Shown here in pieces: positions 21,281 through 30,104 of a stretch of DNA of 64,000 nt. The translations under genes and the position numbers were made by a program. The stretch comes from Ichthyophis bannanicus (taxonomy: Eukaryota > Chordata > Amphibia > Gymnophiona > Ichthyophiidae): contig CM066033.1 of the NCBI GenBank assembly GCA_033557465.1, positions 20,461,080 through 20,525,079 on the forward strand. The letters run 5' to 3'. The stretch's first letter is position 1. Every line of letters starts with the position of its first letter. The notes beneath the pieces were generated by a model. It was not told where the DNA came from. It was given only the letters and a program-made list of their open reading frames with translations, and did not search any database.

Positions 21281-22154
21281 GATGGTTTTGATAAGGGTTT
21301 AGCGGCCGCGTCCCTGCGTGTGCAGGTAGCTGCTGTGTCCTGTTACAGGGGCAGAGTGGGAGGTCAATCGCTTGGTTCTCAAAGGGATGTCAAGCGCTTC
21401 TTATGGGCGGTCTCCATCCTACGCCCCCCCGTTTCGCCAGATCGTACCCCAGTGGCACCTCCCGTTTGTGTTGGAAGCACTCGTGCGCGAACCTTTTGAG
21501 CCTCTGGCTCAGGCGACTGTCAAGGACCTAACGCTGAAGGTGGCGGTGGCGGTGGCGGTGTGTTCTGCTAGATGGATCTCGGAGCTGCAAGCCCTGTCGT
21601 GTCGGGAGCCCTACCTCTCCTTCTTTGCGTCGAAAGTGGTCCTGCGGACGGTGCCGGCCTTCCTCCCGAAGGTCGTTTCGCCTTTTCATGTGAGTGAGGA
21701 CATCTCGTTGCCGGCCTTCTCGGGGAGTGCCCGCGGTGCAGCGGCGGAGAGACTGCATCTCTTGGACGTCGGTCGAGCCTTAAAGAAGTATGTTAGGCGG
21801 ACGGAGTCTTTTCTGAAGTCGGATAGACTCTTTGTGCTTTTCGCAGGTCAGAGAAGAGGCGAGGCAGCGTCCAAGGCCTCTATTTCTAGGTGGATTAAGG
21901 AAACCATTGCATCGGCATATGTTTTGAAGGGGAAGCCCGTGCCGGAGGGTTTGCGAGCCCACTCTATTAGGGCGCAGGCCGCCTCTTGGGCGGAGCGTCG
22001 GTCGGTGTCTCCGGGTGAGATTTGTAGAGCGGCGACCTGGTCGTCCTTGAATTCCTTTGTGCAACATCATCGGTTAGACCTCCAACAGAGGGAGGAAGTC
22101 TGTTTCGGGGCGGCTGTGCTTCAGGCTGGTTTGCATGCCCCTCCCCGGACTTGA
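21116..22154 (+). pseudogene. DIRS tyrosine recombinase
   Basis: The SAM-like N-domain lies in frame 2 (STSLAYVRIWRIFEAW), crosses a TAG at 21278 and continues as DGFDKGLAAASLRVQV. A shift near 21425 leads into the catalytic domain in frame 3 (to 22154). Catalytic signature: the first Arg in CSARWISELQALS, then AHSIRAQAASWA (HxxR) and ICRAATWSS. The last catalytic residue should be a Tyr before xLD. Here it is His (QHHRLDL, codon CAT at 22068-22070). The second DIRS copy in this window has Tyr at the aligned position (NHYCLNV). The recombinase would integrate the circular cDNA; this copy cannot. Confidence 0.88.
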
Positions 22155-22179
22155 AGACTTTCTTCACTGCTCTGGCACT

Positions 22180-22279
22180 AACCCAGAGGTTTCGGGACTA
22201 GCCTGTCGACACGATCAGGAAGATGAAATTAGGCTTACCTGCTAATTGTAGTTCCTGGAGTGGACACAGGCTAGTCCCG
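22180..22279 (+). repeat. DIRS internal complementary region
   Basis: The left half (acccagaggtttcgggacta ... cgatcagga) is the reverse complement of 16711-16752. The right half (agatgaaattaggc ... ggctagtcccg) is the reverse complement of 23713-23773. The two meet at tcaggaagatga, which is the joint of the circular intermediate. Such a region is a template for completing the termini during DIRS replication. Confidence 0.93.
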
Positions 22280-22299
22280 TATCCCTCCCAAGTAAAGAG

Positions 22300-23345
22300 G
22301 GCAAGAGGCGACAAAGAGTACAAGTAAATGGAGCTCACTCTGAGGAGAAGGATGTTACCAGTGGTGTGCCCCAGGGATCTGTCCTTGGTCCGATTCTTTT
22401 TAACATCTTTGTTAGTGATATAGCGGAAGGGCTGTCGGGTAAGGTTTGCCTCTTTGCGGATGATACCAAAATCTGCAATAGAGTAGACACCCAGGAAGGG
22501 GTAGATAACATGAGGAGGGATCTAGCTAAGCTTGAAGAATGGTCTAGAATTTGGCAGCTGGGATTTAATGTTAAAAAATGTAAGGTCATGCATTTGGGCT
22601 GCAGCAATCCAAGGGAGCAATACAGTATAGGAGGTGAAGTACTTTTGTCCACTAAAGAAGAGCGGGACCTAGGCGTGGTTGTGTCTGATGATCTTAAAGT
22701 AGCTAAACAGGTGGAAAAGGCGACAGCAAAAGCTAGAAGGATGCTTGGGTGCATACGGAGAGGAATGGCTAGCAGAAAAAAGGAGGTGATAATGCCTCTG
22801 TATAAGTCTTTGGTGCGACCTCATTTGGAGTATGGTGTGCAATTCTGGAGACCGCACCTTCAAAAGGATGTGAACAGGATGGAGTCGGTGCAGAGGGTTG
22901 CTACCAAAATGATTAATGGGCTTCATTATAAAGCATATGAGGACAGACTTAAGGATCTTAATATGTACACCTTAGAGGAAAGGCGGGATAGAGGTGATAT
23001 GATTGAGATGTTTAAATACCTCCGTGGCATAAATGTTCAGGGAGAGAGCCTCTTTCAATTGAAAGCAAGTTCTGCTACGAGGGGACATGGGATGAGGGTG
23101 AAGGGAGATAGATTCAGGAGTGATATGCGGAAATATTTCTTTACGGAAAGAGTAGTGGATCCGTGGAATAGTCTCCCAGTGGAGGTTGTAGAGATGAGGA
23201 CAGTAACTGAATTCAAGAAAGCATGGGACCAACACAGAGGATCTCTAAAGGCAAAAAGTGGACTGTTGTAGTTGTTATGGAAGGACAGACTAGATAGGCC
23301 ATGTGGTCTTTTTCTGTCGTCATATTTCTATGTTTCTATGTTTCT
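22300..23345 (+). mobile_element. 5'-truncated CR1-type LINE inserted in the DIRS element
   Basis: About 1.05 kb lying between the internal complementary region and the right terminal repeat, a place where DIRS elements carry no LINE sequence. It opens mid-RT with a VQVNGAHSEEKDVTSGVPQG reading and ends with the tail tctatgtttctatgtttcta after a ggccatgtggtctttttctg block. The same tail occurs inverted at 60600-60680. I could not fix a target-site duplication. Confidence 0.85.
22366..23271 (+). CDS. CR1-type LINE reverse transcriptase C-terminal half (open)
   Basis: A 301-codon frame without stops. The coding really begins upstream of the first ATG, since the same frame is open from about 22303 (VNGAHSEEKD). 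Motifs in order: PQGSVLGPILFNIF, LFADDTKI (catalytic ADD), LGFNVKKCKVMHLG, ERDLGVVVSDDL, LVRPHLEYGVQFWRP, and the C-terminal ERRDRGDMIEMFKYL and WNSLPVEVVE. These are hallmarks of CR1/L2/Rex-group RT; I place it in the CR1 group. Lack of any frame disruption makes it one of the youngest insertions here, although it lacks the endonuclease and cannot be autonomous. Confidence 0.88.
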   Translation: MPQGSVLGPILFNIFVSDIAEGLSGKVCLFADDTKICNRVDTQEGVDNMRRDLAKLEEWSRIWQLGFNVKKCKVMHLGCSNPREQYSIGGEVLLSTKEERDLGVVVSDDLKVAKQVEKATAKARRMLGCIRRGMASRKKEVIMPLYKSLVRPHLEYGVQFWRPHLQKDVNRMESVQRVATKMINGLHYKAYEDRLKDLNMYTLEERRDRGDMIEMFKYLRGINVQGESLFQLKASSATRGHGMRVKGDRFRSDMRKYFFTERVVDPWNSLPVEVVEMRTVTEFKKAWDQHRGSLKAKSGLL

Positions 23346-23602
23346 AAGTATGTCGCGTTCCAAGAAGCCTGAAGCATTACAGGTGAATTGCCGGTAAGTT
23401 ATAAGAATATTTGCAGAGCTTCTGGGGCTAAGGGTCCTTTAGCGACATCTACTTTTTCGGGGGCACTTTCCCTCCTTTGGGACGGGGGTGTGGTCTGAAC
23501 AGACTAAAGTCACAGTTTGTTTAAGGGGCTGGAGCGTTTATGGTTAGTTTATTCTTGTTATTAATTCTTACTTGTTGCTCCGGTGAGTCTGCTTTGTCAA
23601 TA

Positions 23603-23731
23603 GGTAACTGGTGACATGAGGCGGATCCAGAGAGGATATACCAGTGATGTCACAAAAAGGAGGAGTTTCTCAGTCTCCAAGCTGCTACATTAGATGGGGA
23701 ACCCAGAGGTTTCGGGACTAGCCTGTGTCCA
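23603..23731 (-). repeat. DIRS right inverted terminal repeat
   Basis: 129 bp, reverse complement of 16721-16849. Beyond it the right tip runs to 23773 (caggaactacaattagcagg), a segment represented in the internal complementary region but not in the left tip. The two termini are therefore asymmetric, as usual in DIRS elements. Confidence 0.92.
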
Positions 23732-23773
23732 CTCCAGGAACTACAATTAGCAGGTTAGCCTAATTTCATCTTC

Positions 23774-23970
23774 TTGTTGTTGTTGTTGTTAGTGAGATGA
23801 TCAGAATCAGATTTTTTTTTAAATATTGAATGTGAATGTCCTGGTTCTACTCTGCACCTACTGTGGATGCAAAATATATGTTGAAAAAGAAAAAGCAAGA
23901 ATCATAACGCAGTTTATAACAACAAAATAAAAATGAGTTATAATTTAGTTTTATAAACTGTTCCTTGGTG
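23774..23970. other. Unassigned AT-rich flank
   Basis: Starts with a TTG microsatellite and holds no recognised gene. Confidence 0.4.
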
Positions 23971-24425
23971 TGCAAACAGGACCGTAACTAGCCCTGTGCA
24001 AGCGGTGCAACTGCACAAGGCGGAAAGGTTTGGGGGGTGCCTTTTGGCTGTCTGCTGTTGCCCTGCCGCCACTGGCAGGACAATAGCAGGCAGACGAAAT
24101 GCACTCCTCAAGCCTTTTTGCAGCACTTTAAGCAGGTCCGGTCCCTCCCTTCTCCGACGCGATGTCAGAGTAGGAAGGGACAAATCTTCTTAAAGTGCCA
24201 GCACCTTTCAGATTAGGCGCATGCCCCCCTCCTCCTCCCCATACCCTGCGTCCAACGCTGCCTGCTCTTTCCCTGCTGCCGGTGCCTCCGTGAAAAAAAC
24301 AGAGGGCGGCAGCAGCAGGGAAAGAGCAGGCAGCGCTGGACAGAGGTATGGAGGGGGGGGGGGGGTGCGTCCAAGCTGGAAGTCGCACAGGGTGCGATTG
24401 CAGTTCGATATGGCCCTGTGTGCAA
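23971..24425. repeat. Large inverted-repeat element
   Basis: Outer arms show complementary ends (taactagccctgtgcaa at the left; atggccctgtgtgcaa at the right in inverted sense). The centre is a long hairpin at about 24240-24350: cgctgcctgctctttccctg pairs with cagggaaagagcaggcagcg, flanked by ccatacc and ggtatgg. Probably a foldback or MITE-type element. No duplication was defined. Confidence 0.7.
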
Positions 24426-24942
24426 ACATCTTGCATTTCCTCCATATAATCTAATCAGCTTTTTGGTTTGCTTCAGTCTCTGATTGGATTTTTGAAAAAA
24501 AACCGCCCCCCTCTAAGGTTGGGGGGGGCTTTTCATACTTCGCCTCAGGCATCAGATTGCCTTGAGCCCCCCCTGAGCACTGGCTCATATGTGACTGGAG
24601 GCCAGTCCACCTGAAAAAGATCTAATGGTCAAATGTATGACAGAGCTGACTTGGGAGCCATGAAGATAGCTGAACCTAAAATGGTTTTGATGGGAGATGA
24701 GAGAGTAATTTTGTCTAATGCTTTCAGCATTTAAAATCTCTTCTGCACTTTTCTACTCCTCCTGTGTGTCAGTGAGCCTCCCCTGTCTACTTTCACTATA
24801 AATAACCTCAGATGTGGGGGGTAGGATCAGTCCATGAGGAGGCTGTGGGTAGCTCTAGTCCCAGGAAGGGAGGTGGGGAGCTGGTGCATGTGATGGGGGT
24901 GGACGGCGTGCTCTAATGCATGTCTATGGGAGAAGCAGTTCC

Positions 24943-25452
24943 AACCCCTCCAGCATCTCCACTGGTTCACTGTACATAGTGATTAATGATTGGAGCTTCC
25001 AGACTGCTCTCCTCCCTCTCAGCTCCTCTCTGTCAGGCACATACAACCCCTCCAGCATCTCCACTGGTTCACTGTACATAGTGATTAATGATTGGAGCTT
25101 CCAGACTGCTCTCTTCCCTCTCAGCTCCTCTCTGTCAGGCACATACAACCCCTCCAGCATCTCCACTGGTTCACTGTACATAGTGATTAATGATTGGAGC
25201 TTCCAGACTGCTCTCTTCCCTCTCAGCTCCTCTCTGTCAGGCACATACAACCCCTCCAGCATCTCCACTGCTTCACTGTACATAGTGATTAATGATTGGA
25301 GCTTCCAGACTGCTCTCCTCCCTCTCAGCTCCTCTCTGTCAGGCACATACAACCCCTCCAGCATCTCCACTGGTTCACTGTACATAGTGATTAATGATTG
25401 GAGCTTCCAGACTGCTCTCTTCCCTCTCAGCTCCTCTCTGTCAGGCACATAC
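24943..25452. repeat. Five exact copies of a 102-bp tandem repeat
   Basis: Units begin at 24943, 25045, 25147, 25249 and 25351, each aacccctccagcatctccac...gtcaggcacatac. Only a few point differences were seen (ctcctccctc or ctcttccctc; one actgcttcac). Since 102 is 34 codons, a frame stays open through all copies on both strands (180 codons plus, 188 codons minus). This follows from the unit length and does not by itself indicate a gene. Confidence 0.97.
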
Positions 25453-25734
25453 AAGTAAAAGCTGCATGTACACAGTATAGAGACGCACACGCTATACAGA
25501 GATGCAGATGCTGAGGGGCTGGAAAGGATTCCATGAATAACGCTTTGAGCGCTTGCCCTACCTATTAGAAGATTGGCATCTGGATTCAGACGGCGATGCT
25601 AATAGCCCCCTCCCTCCCCCCAAACTTTGCCTAGCTCTGTACCTAACACTATCTAATGCCTCACAAATTTACCATCCTGCCTACCGCTCGTCCCCTCCCC
25701 CTCTCTAAGTATCTACCCAAACTGTGGTTTATTT

Positions 25735-25850
25735 ATTTATTTCACTAGGCTTCAGCAATGTACATTCAGGTACTGTAAATATATTTTTCCCTTGTTCCCG
25801 AAGGGCTCATAATCTCTGTTTTTGTAGGTGATAGGTGGGTCGAGGGTCCT
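25735..25850 (-). repeat. L2/SINE-type 3' tail remnant
   Basis: TTTATTTATTTATTT followed by cattcaggtactgtaaatat and cgaagggctcataatctc. The same signature recurs at 53490-53600 (attcaggtacagtcggcatt, cccagagggcatac), so it is an interspersed tail sequence. Confidence 0.6.
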
Positions 25851-26104
25851 GTGACGGTTATTCTGCTGTAGGGGTCCTGGGTTTGGGTCTAGTTTCCCTA
25901 AATATATAAATGAAGTTAGAAACTTCACCTCTAGCACTGGAATAAAACCCAGTGCTAAGAGATGAAGTAAAATGCTTCAGGTATAGTGCCTGGTTCTGCT
26001 TTAGAAGTATTTCCATCTGCATATCGGTAATTTGCACTTTCATGGAAAGTTTGATGATGCTATTGGACCTTTTACTAATGGGCATTAGTCAATGCTAAAA
26101 GCCC

Positions 26105-26760
26105 TATTCAATATGGGGGTCATTCAGTACAACGAATAGGGATGGCTGTCCCGTTTGGATGTCTGTCCCTGCTATTCGCTCCCCTGCTGGCCCTGGCTAG
26201 CATTTTTGCATGGGAAGGCCTAGATGGGGGATGGAGGGGCCATTTCTGAGGTGGAGCAAGGGCAGGGCATGGGCAGGCCCCGGATATACAGGGCTGATTC
26301 TGAAGTCGGCCCTTGGACGTCCGGGACTGTGAACATGGACGGGGGACTTACTCCACAGCAGAGGTAGAATAAGTCCCCCGGACGTCAGGGGATCATGTTG
26401 ATGGGCCGTGAAAGAAGATGGGGTGAGTGCAGGAAGATCCCCGCAGCTGGACCCTGGCCATGGGAGACTGGAGCGGGGGGGGGGGGGTAGGGTCCAGCTG
26501 CAGGAAATGAAGGAAATTGTCGGCGACCAGCATTCATGGCTCCTGAATGGAACCTGACTGAGGTGGCTGGGCATACAGGCCGATCGGAATCAGGGCCAGG
26601 CCTGCACGTTCAGGCTGTAGACCCGATTCTGGACCCATGGGCAAGTCTAGCCCCCACGGGATCAGAATCGTGTCTACCTCTGGGTATCCCGCTTCTGGTA
26701 AGCTGCATAAGGGGCTGGACGGCCAGGTTAAATGTGCCTCCACGGGGTAAAACTAACACT
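26105..26760 (+). repeat. ~600-bp interspersed repeat, copy 2
   Basis: Shares an ordered series of blocks with the inverted copy at 5831-6430, including cgaatag...gctattcg at the outer edge, a block around agaataagtcccccggac, and the ctagcccccacgggatcaga block near the far end. Internal short inverted repeats are common. No coding sequence is credited. Confidence 0.65.
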
Positions 26761-26784
26761 TAAAGGCAAGCTAACCCCTGTATG

Positions 26785-27015
26785 AAAATGCTTGTATTTA
26801 TTTATTTAGACAGATTTGTATACCACCTTATCCTACAATCAAAGTGGTTACATCACAATTGGAGGGTTACATTTAACATGTGGGTACTTTATAACATTTA
26901 ACATGAGGGTATTTAACAACATTTAGACAGCACAATTGGGGGATACGTTTAGCATGAGGGTACTTAAACCTTATGGAGGGTTACATTGGGCTTACAGTAA
27001 TGCTGTACAGATGTT
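26785..27015 (-). repeat. L2 3' end (inverted)
   Basis: Complement of the 3' end of the L2 fragment at 57770-57850: tatttatttatttagacaga, accaccttatcctacaatca and ggagggttacatttaacatg have direct counterparts there. The aacatgagggtac segment is internally repeated. Confidence 0.75.
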
Positions 27016-27099
27016 CTCTTTTATAACTAATAGCAATTATACTGTGAGGAAACTATTCTGCAGAAGAGAGGGGAAAAAGGACCTTCCCACCCCCACCCT

Positions 27100-28100
27100 C
27101 CCCCGCTATCAGTAAATTTGGAAAGAATGACATATACCAATATAGGAGAGAGGTTTGTTACCGTCATACTATGTGAACAACTAATCCAGTTGGAGACATT
27201 AAGAAAATTGGTAATGACGGCTAAAAGACTTTTTTGGAGAATAAAGGTTATAATCTGCAGTCTCAGCTGAAATCCCTTCTGCCCAAAGGGGAAGGGATGC
27301 AGGTTTCAGGTTCTCCAGTTTTGTTTCCTTTTAGCTTTTGACTCTTCCCCTCTGCCCATCGCCTCGCTGTCCCTACTCATTTAATCTGGGCCACTCCTAA
27401 ACCAGGGAAAGGGGGTTATATAAAACAAATACTTCCGGATTACCCCCCATCGCTCAATTCAGCCCCACGTCCCTCACAAAATAGGGAGATAATTTACAAG
27501 AATCAGTGTATGCCAAAACTGTACATCCCGCGTGCTGAAGGAGGGTTGGGCCTTATCAAGATTGATTGATTATACATACAGAGGTACTGTCATAGGCCTC
27601 CAAGTCTACCTAACCTAGCATTACTGGATCCAAATACACAAAAACGTGCTGAAATATGAAAGTACAATGTATCTGTTGCCAGCATCAAACTTGGAGAAGC
27701 AGCCTGACAACTAGAGGGAATGAGGGAGAATCCACCAGCATAAACAGGAAAAGAAGCAACAGAATTTGAAAAACACAAGAAAAAAATCGTCAAAGAATGA
27801 GATCAGCAATGAGGAAAAACAAATGGAAAATGCAGAAATATAGTGGGAAATACAAAGTGTTACTTCAGGAACCCTATGTAGATCATGAATGGACACGTGA
27901 ATTGTTAAAGAGAGGTGAACTGAAGCCAAAGGATGAGAAATTGATAGTTGTAGCCCAGGAGAGCGGATCATAGATGATCTGGTTTACAGCAAGCACTAAA
28001 AAATCTGGCAACACAGACATATGTTGATTCTGTAAGAGACCTGGAAACTGTGACTCACCCCAGAGCTGGTTGTGAAGTTTTGATGATGAAAAATGTCAAT
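27100..28100 (+). pseudogene. Non-LTR retrotransposon fragment, second copy
   Basis: Parallels 12110-12510. Shared pieces include agaagcaacagaatttgaaa and the protein-level block RGELKPKDEKLIVVAQE. It is decayed, with stops after ESGS. It breaks off at the solo LTR at 28105. The clade is uncertain. Confidence 0.5.
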
Positions 28101-28104
28101 ATAG

Positions 28105-29503
28105 TGTTACAAGCACAACGCCAAAACCACTAGTCTTCTAGTTGTTGAGGGCGTGGTGGTTGAGCAAACCTTCTATCAGCTGTTATATTTATGCTTTAAG
28201 TAGAAGGATTGTAGTTGAGGTAAACCGAGGGTAAGGCTTATGACAGAAAAGTTTATTTTACACACAACAGAACAGATCAGGTTCCAGGTACCATTTACAG
28301 AATTATAAATTATAGGATTTTGCTTAAGGTTCAGCAAGTTGGTGCAAAAAACAGAACTCAACATTGGCTTTTTAAAGTCCTCTTCATTGCAGAAGCTTAG
28401 CCTTTTCACAGAGAACAAGATGCCACTTTTCTTATAGTCCTTTGTCAATCAGAGCATAAAGAAAACAAGCTTAATTCTTCTATGGCAATTTATCTTCACT
28501 CAGCCTCAATTCTCTCTAGGCTGCACTTCCAGGTGAAAACCAAACTGAGGATATGAAATAAGCATTCAAAATGTCCTCAAAACTCTTATAGCAGGCTTTT
28601 CATATAAGACAGGAGCAAAGCACAAACTCTTATAGCAGCCAATTAGCTTTCTTGCCGTTGCAGAGTTAAACACAGCTGATAAACAAGCATGAATCACAGC
28701 TTACTTCACAAGCTTATGTTGCAGTAAATTCCCCTTTCAAAACACACAGGAATTTACTTCCTTACTGCTTATGCTTTAAAAGTTACCTTAGCAAGAGAAA
28801 CAATTCTTTCAAGGCTGGCTCTTCTTCAACACTTCAAGTCTAAAGCTTGGCATAAAGAACAATCCATCAACATATCTTCTTCCCCTAGCTCTGACACTGG
28901 TTCTCCCAATTGCATGGGTTCTGACTCACCCACTTGATCAGAGTGCTCAGCTGACAACCTCTCTCGTGGTCTGAAAGCTTCTCCACTTCCTGGCTTCCAC
29001 CTTTGTTGCCAACCTGACTCAGGGAAATCAGCTTTCTCAGCTCTGGGTAGCTCAGCCCTTCTCCAGGAGTTAGCACCTGCTCTGGCTTCTCCAGCATTGC
29101 ATCGTCCTTGCTGCTCTGGACTCTGTCCTTCTCCTCTGCTTCTTCTGCTGCTTCTTCTGCTGCTTCTCCTGCTGCTTCTAATCTCTCCATAACTTAATCA
29201 AGGTTTATACTCACTGGGATCCAACCCCACCTCTTTCTTTCCCAGGTGTTTGTAATCTCCCTGCCTTCTGAAATTAGAATAATCAGTGCACTTGTTAGAG
29301 TAAGGGTTTTTGTCCTCGTGCTTGCAATCTCTCCCTCTTACTCTATCAAGCATTTCCTGGAACTTGTTCCAGCTGGGGTTTTTCTGCCTTTGAAACGTGG
29401 CTCTGGCCTTCTGACCCTGCACACCTAAAAGAGGCCCCTTGATTAGGGTGAATTCCTTATGCTGTTCACCTTCCCCATGCTCAGGATGGCTGACCTTGCC
29501 ACA
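28105..29503 (-). mobile_element. Solo LTR 1 (1,399 bp)
   Basis: The ends read TGTTACAAG...CTTGCCACA (TG...CA) and are flanked by the 4-bp duplication ATAG (28101-28104, 29504-29507). It aligns along its length with 32899-34281. Transcription would be leftwards: the complement carries AATAAA near its 3' end (the tttatttt near 28250). No internal retroviral or Gypsy genes adjoin it, so it is a solo LTR left by recombination. Confidence 0.88.
29198..29503 (-). other. Reading frame beginning at the first base of LTR 1
   Basis: From LTR base 1 (29503, TGT) the minus strand is open for 101 codons: CGKVSHPEHGEGEQHKEF ... RGDCKHEDKNPYS-like and CTDYSNFRRQGDYKHLGKKE. Solo LTR 2 has a closely similar frame in the same phase. 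It is probably the end of an internal ORF running into the 3' LTR. Function unknown. Confidence 0.6.
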
Positions 29504-29507
29504 ATAG

Positions 29508-30104
29508 AAAGACACAATAGCAGAAACTGTTATAAAGCGAATTGTATTCATCCTAACAAACAATTACTTTGGTTTTAATTTACAAATTTTGGGAATGGCC
29601 ATGGGCACCAGAATTGTAGCACAGTCTAGCAGCCTTTTCATGTCATAATTGGAGGAGATATTGCTGAATGGCTACCACAATAACCACTACCTAGATGAAT
29701 TTGGACTGTAGGGGAAAGGAATCTTAAATATTTCTACAACTCCCCGAATACCTGTGACACCACAATTAGGCTCAATATGGACTACTCCATTAAAAGCATT
29801 CATTTTTTAGACATGCCAGTCTCAATCCGCAATAGTCACTTACAAACATCAATATACAGGAAACCAGCTGATGAATGGAACTACTTTCAAAGCTCTGTTA
29901 TCCATACTCCACAATATATACAGTCATGTTACTACTACTAATCATGTCTAGTGCTACAAGGCATACATAGCACTGTACATGACACCACCACATTTGCTCT
30001 AGCCTGAAGACAGGAATGAACACATTAATGCCCAACAGAATCCTTTAAACAAAAGGGCTAGTACCAGAAAATCTCTCCACGAAAATTGCACCCTCACTCA
30101 ATAT
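29508..30104 (+). pseudogene. Penelope-like element, RT fragment (part 1)
   Basis: Shows TNNYFGFNLQILGMAMGT (RT palm entry), a decayed catalytic region (HYLDEFG near 29685 where YxDD is expected), then FLDMPVSIRNSHLQTSIYRK with a frame change. It is the same element type as 2765-4005 but a different family. It is split by solo LTR 3 at 30105. Confidence 0.8.

Larger units (their letters stand above)
16711..23773 (+). mobile_element. Near-complete DIRS-type retrotransposon
   Basis: The 7.06-kb unit has inverted terminal repeats (16721-16849 and 23603-23731), gag, RT/RNase H, a methyltransferase-like region, a tyrosine recombinase and an internal complementary region at 22180-22279. The internal region is the complement of the left tip fused to the complement of the right tip, so it marks the outer ends: both tips share TTC (16711-16713, 23771-23773). 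Lack of a longer duplication fits recombinase-mediated integration. At least six frame disruptions make it non-autonomous now. A CR1-type LINE is inserted near its 3' end. Confidence 0.93.

Noticed and set aside
16711..23773. Calling the element an LTR retrotransposon
   Set aside because: Terminal repeats are inverted, there is an internal complementary region, and a tyrosine recombinase replaces a DDE integrase.
24916..25490. Plus and minus frames across the 102-bp array as genes
   Set aside because: Openness is forced by the unit length being 34 codons. No start context or homologue is known to me. Kept only as a repeat and a finding.
28885..29190. Separate 101-codon minus-strand gene in LTR 1
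   Set aside because: Glu/Ala-rich low-complexity start, different phase from the conserved LTR frame. A similar frame exists in LTR 2 but could reflect nucleotide similarity alone.
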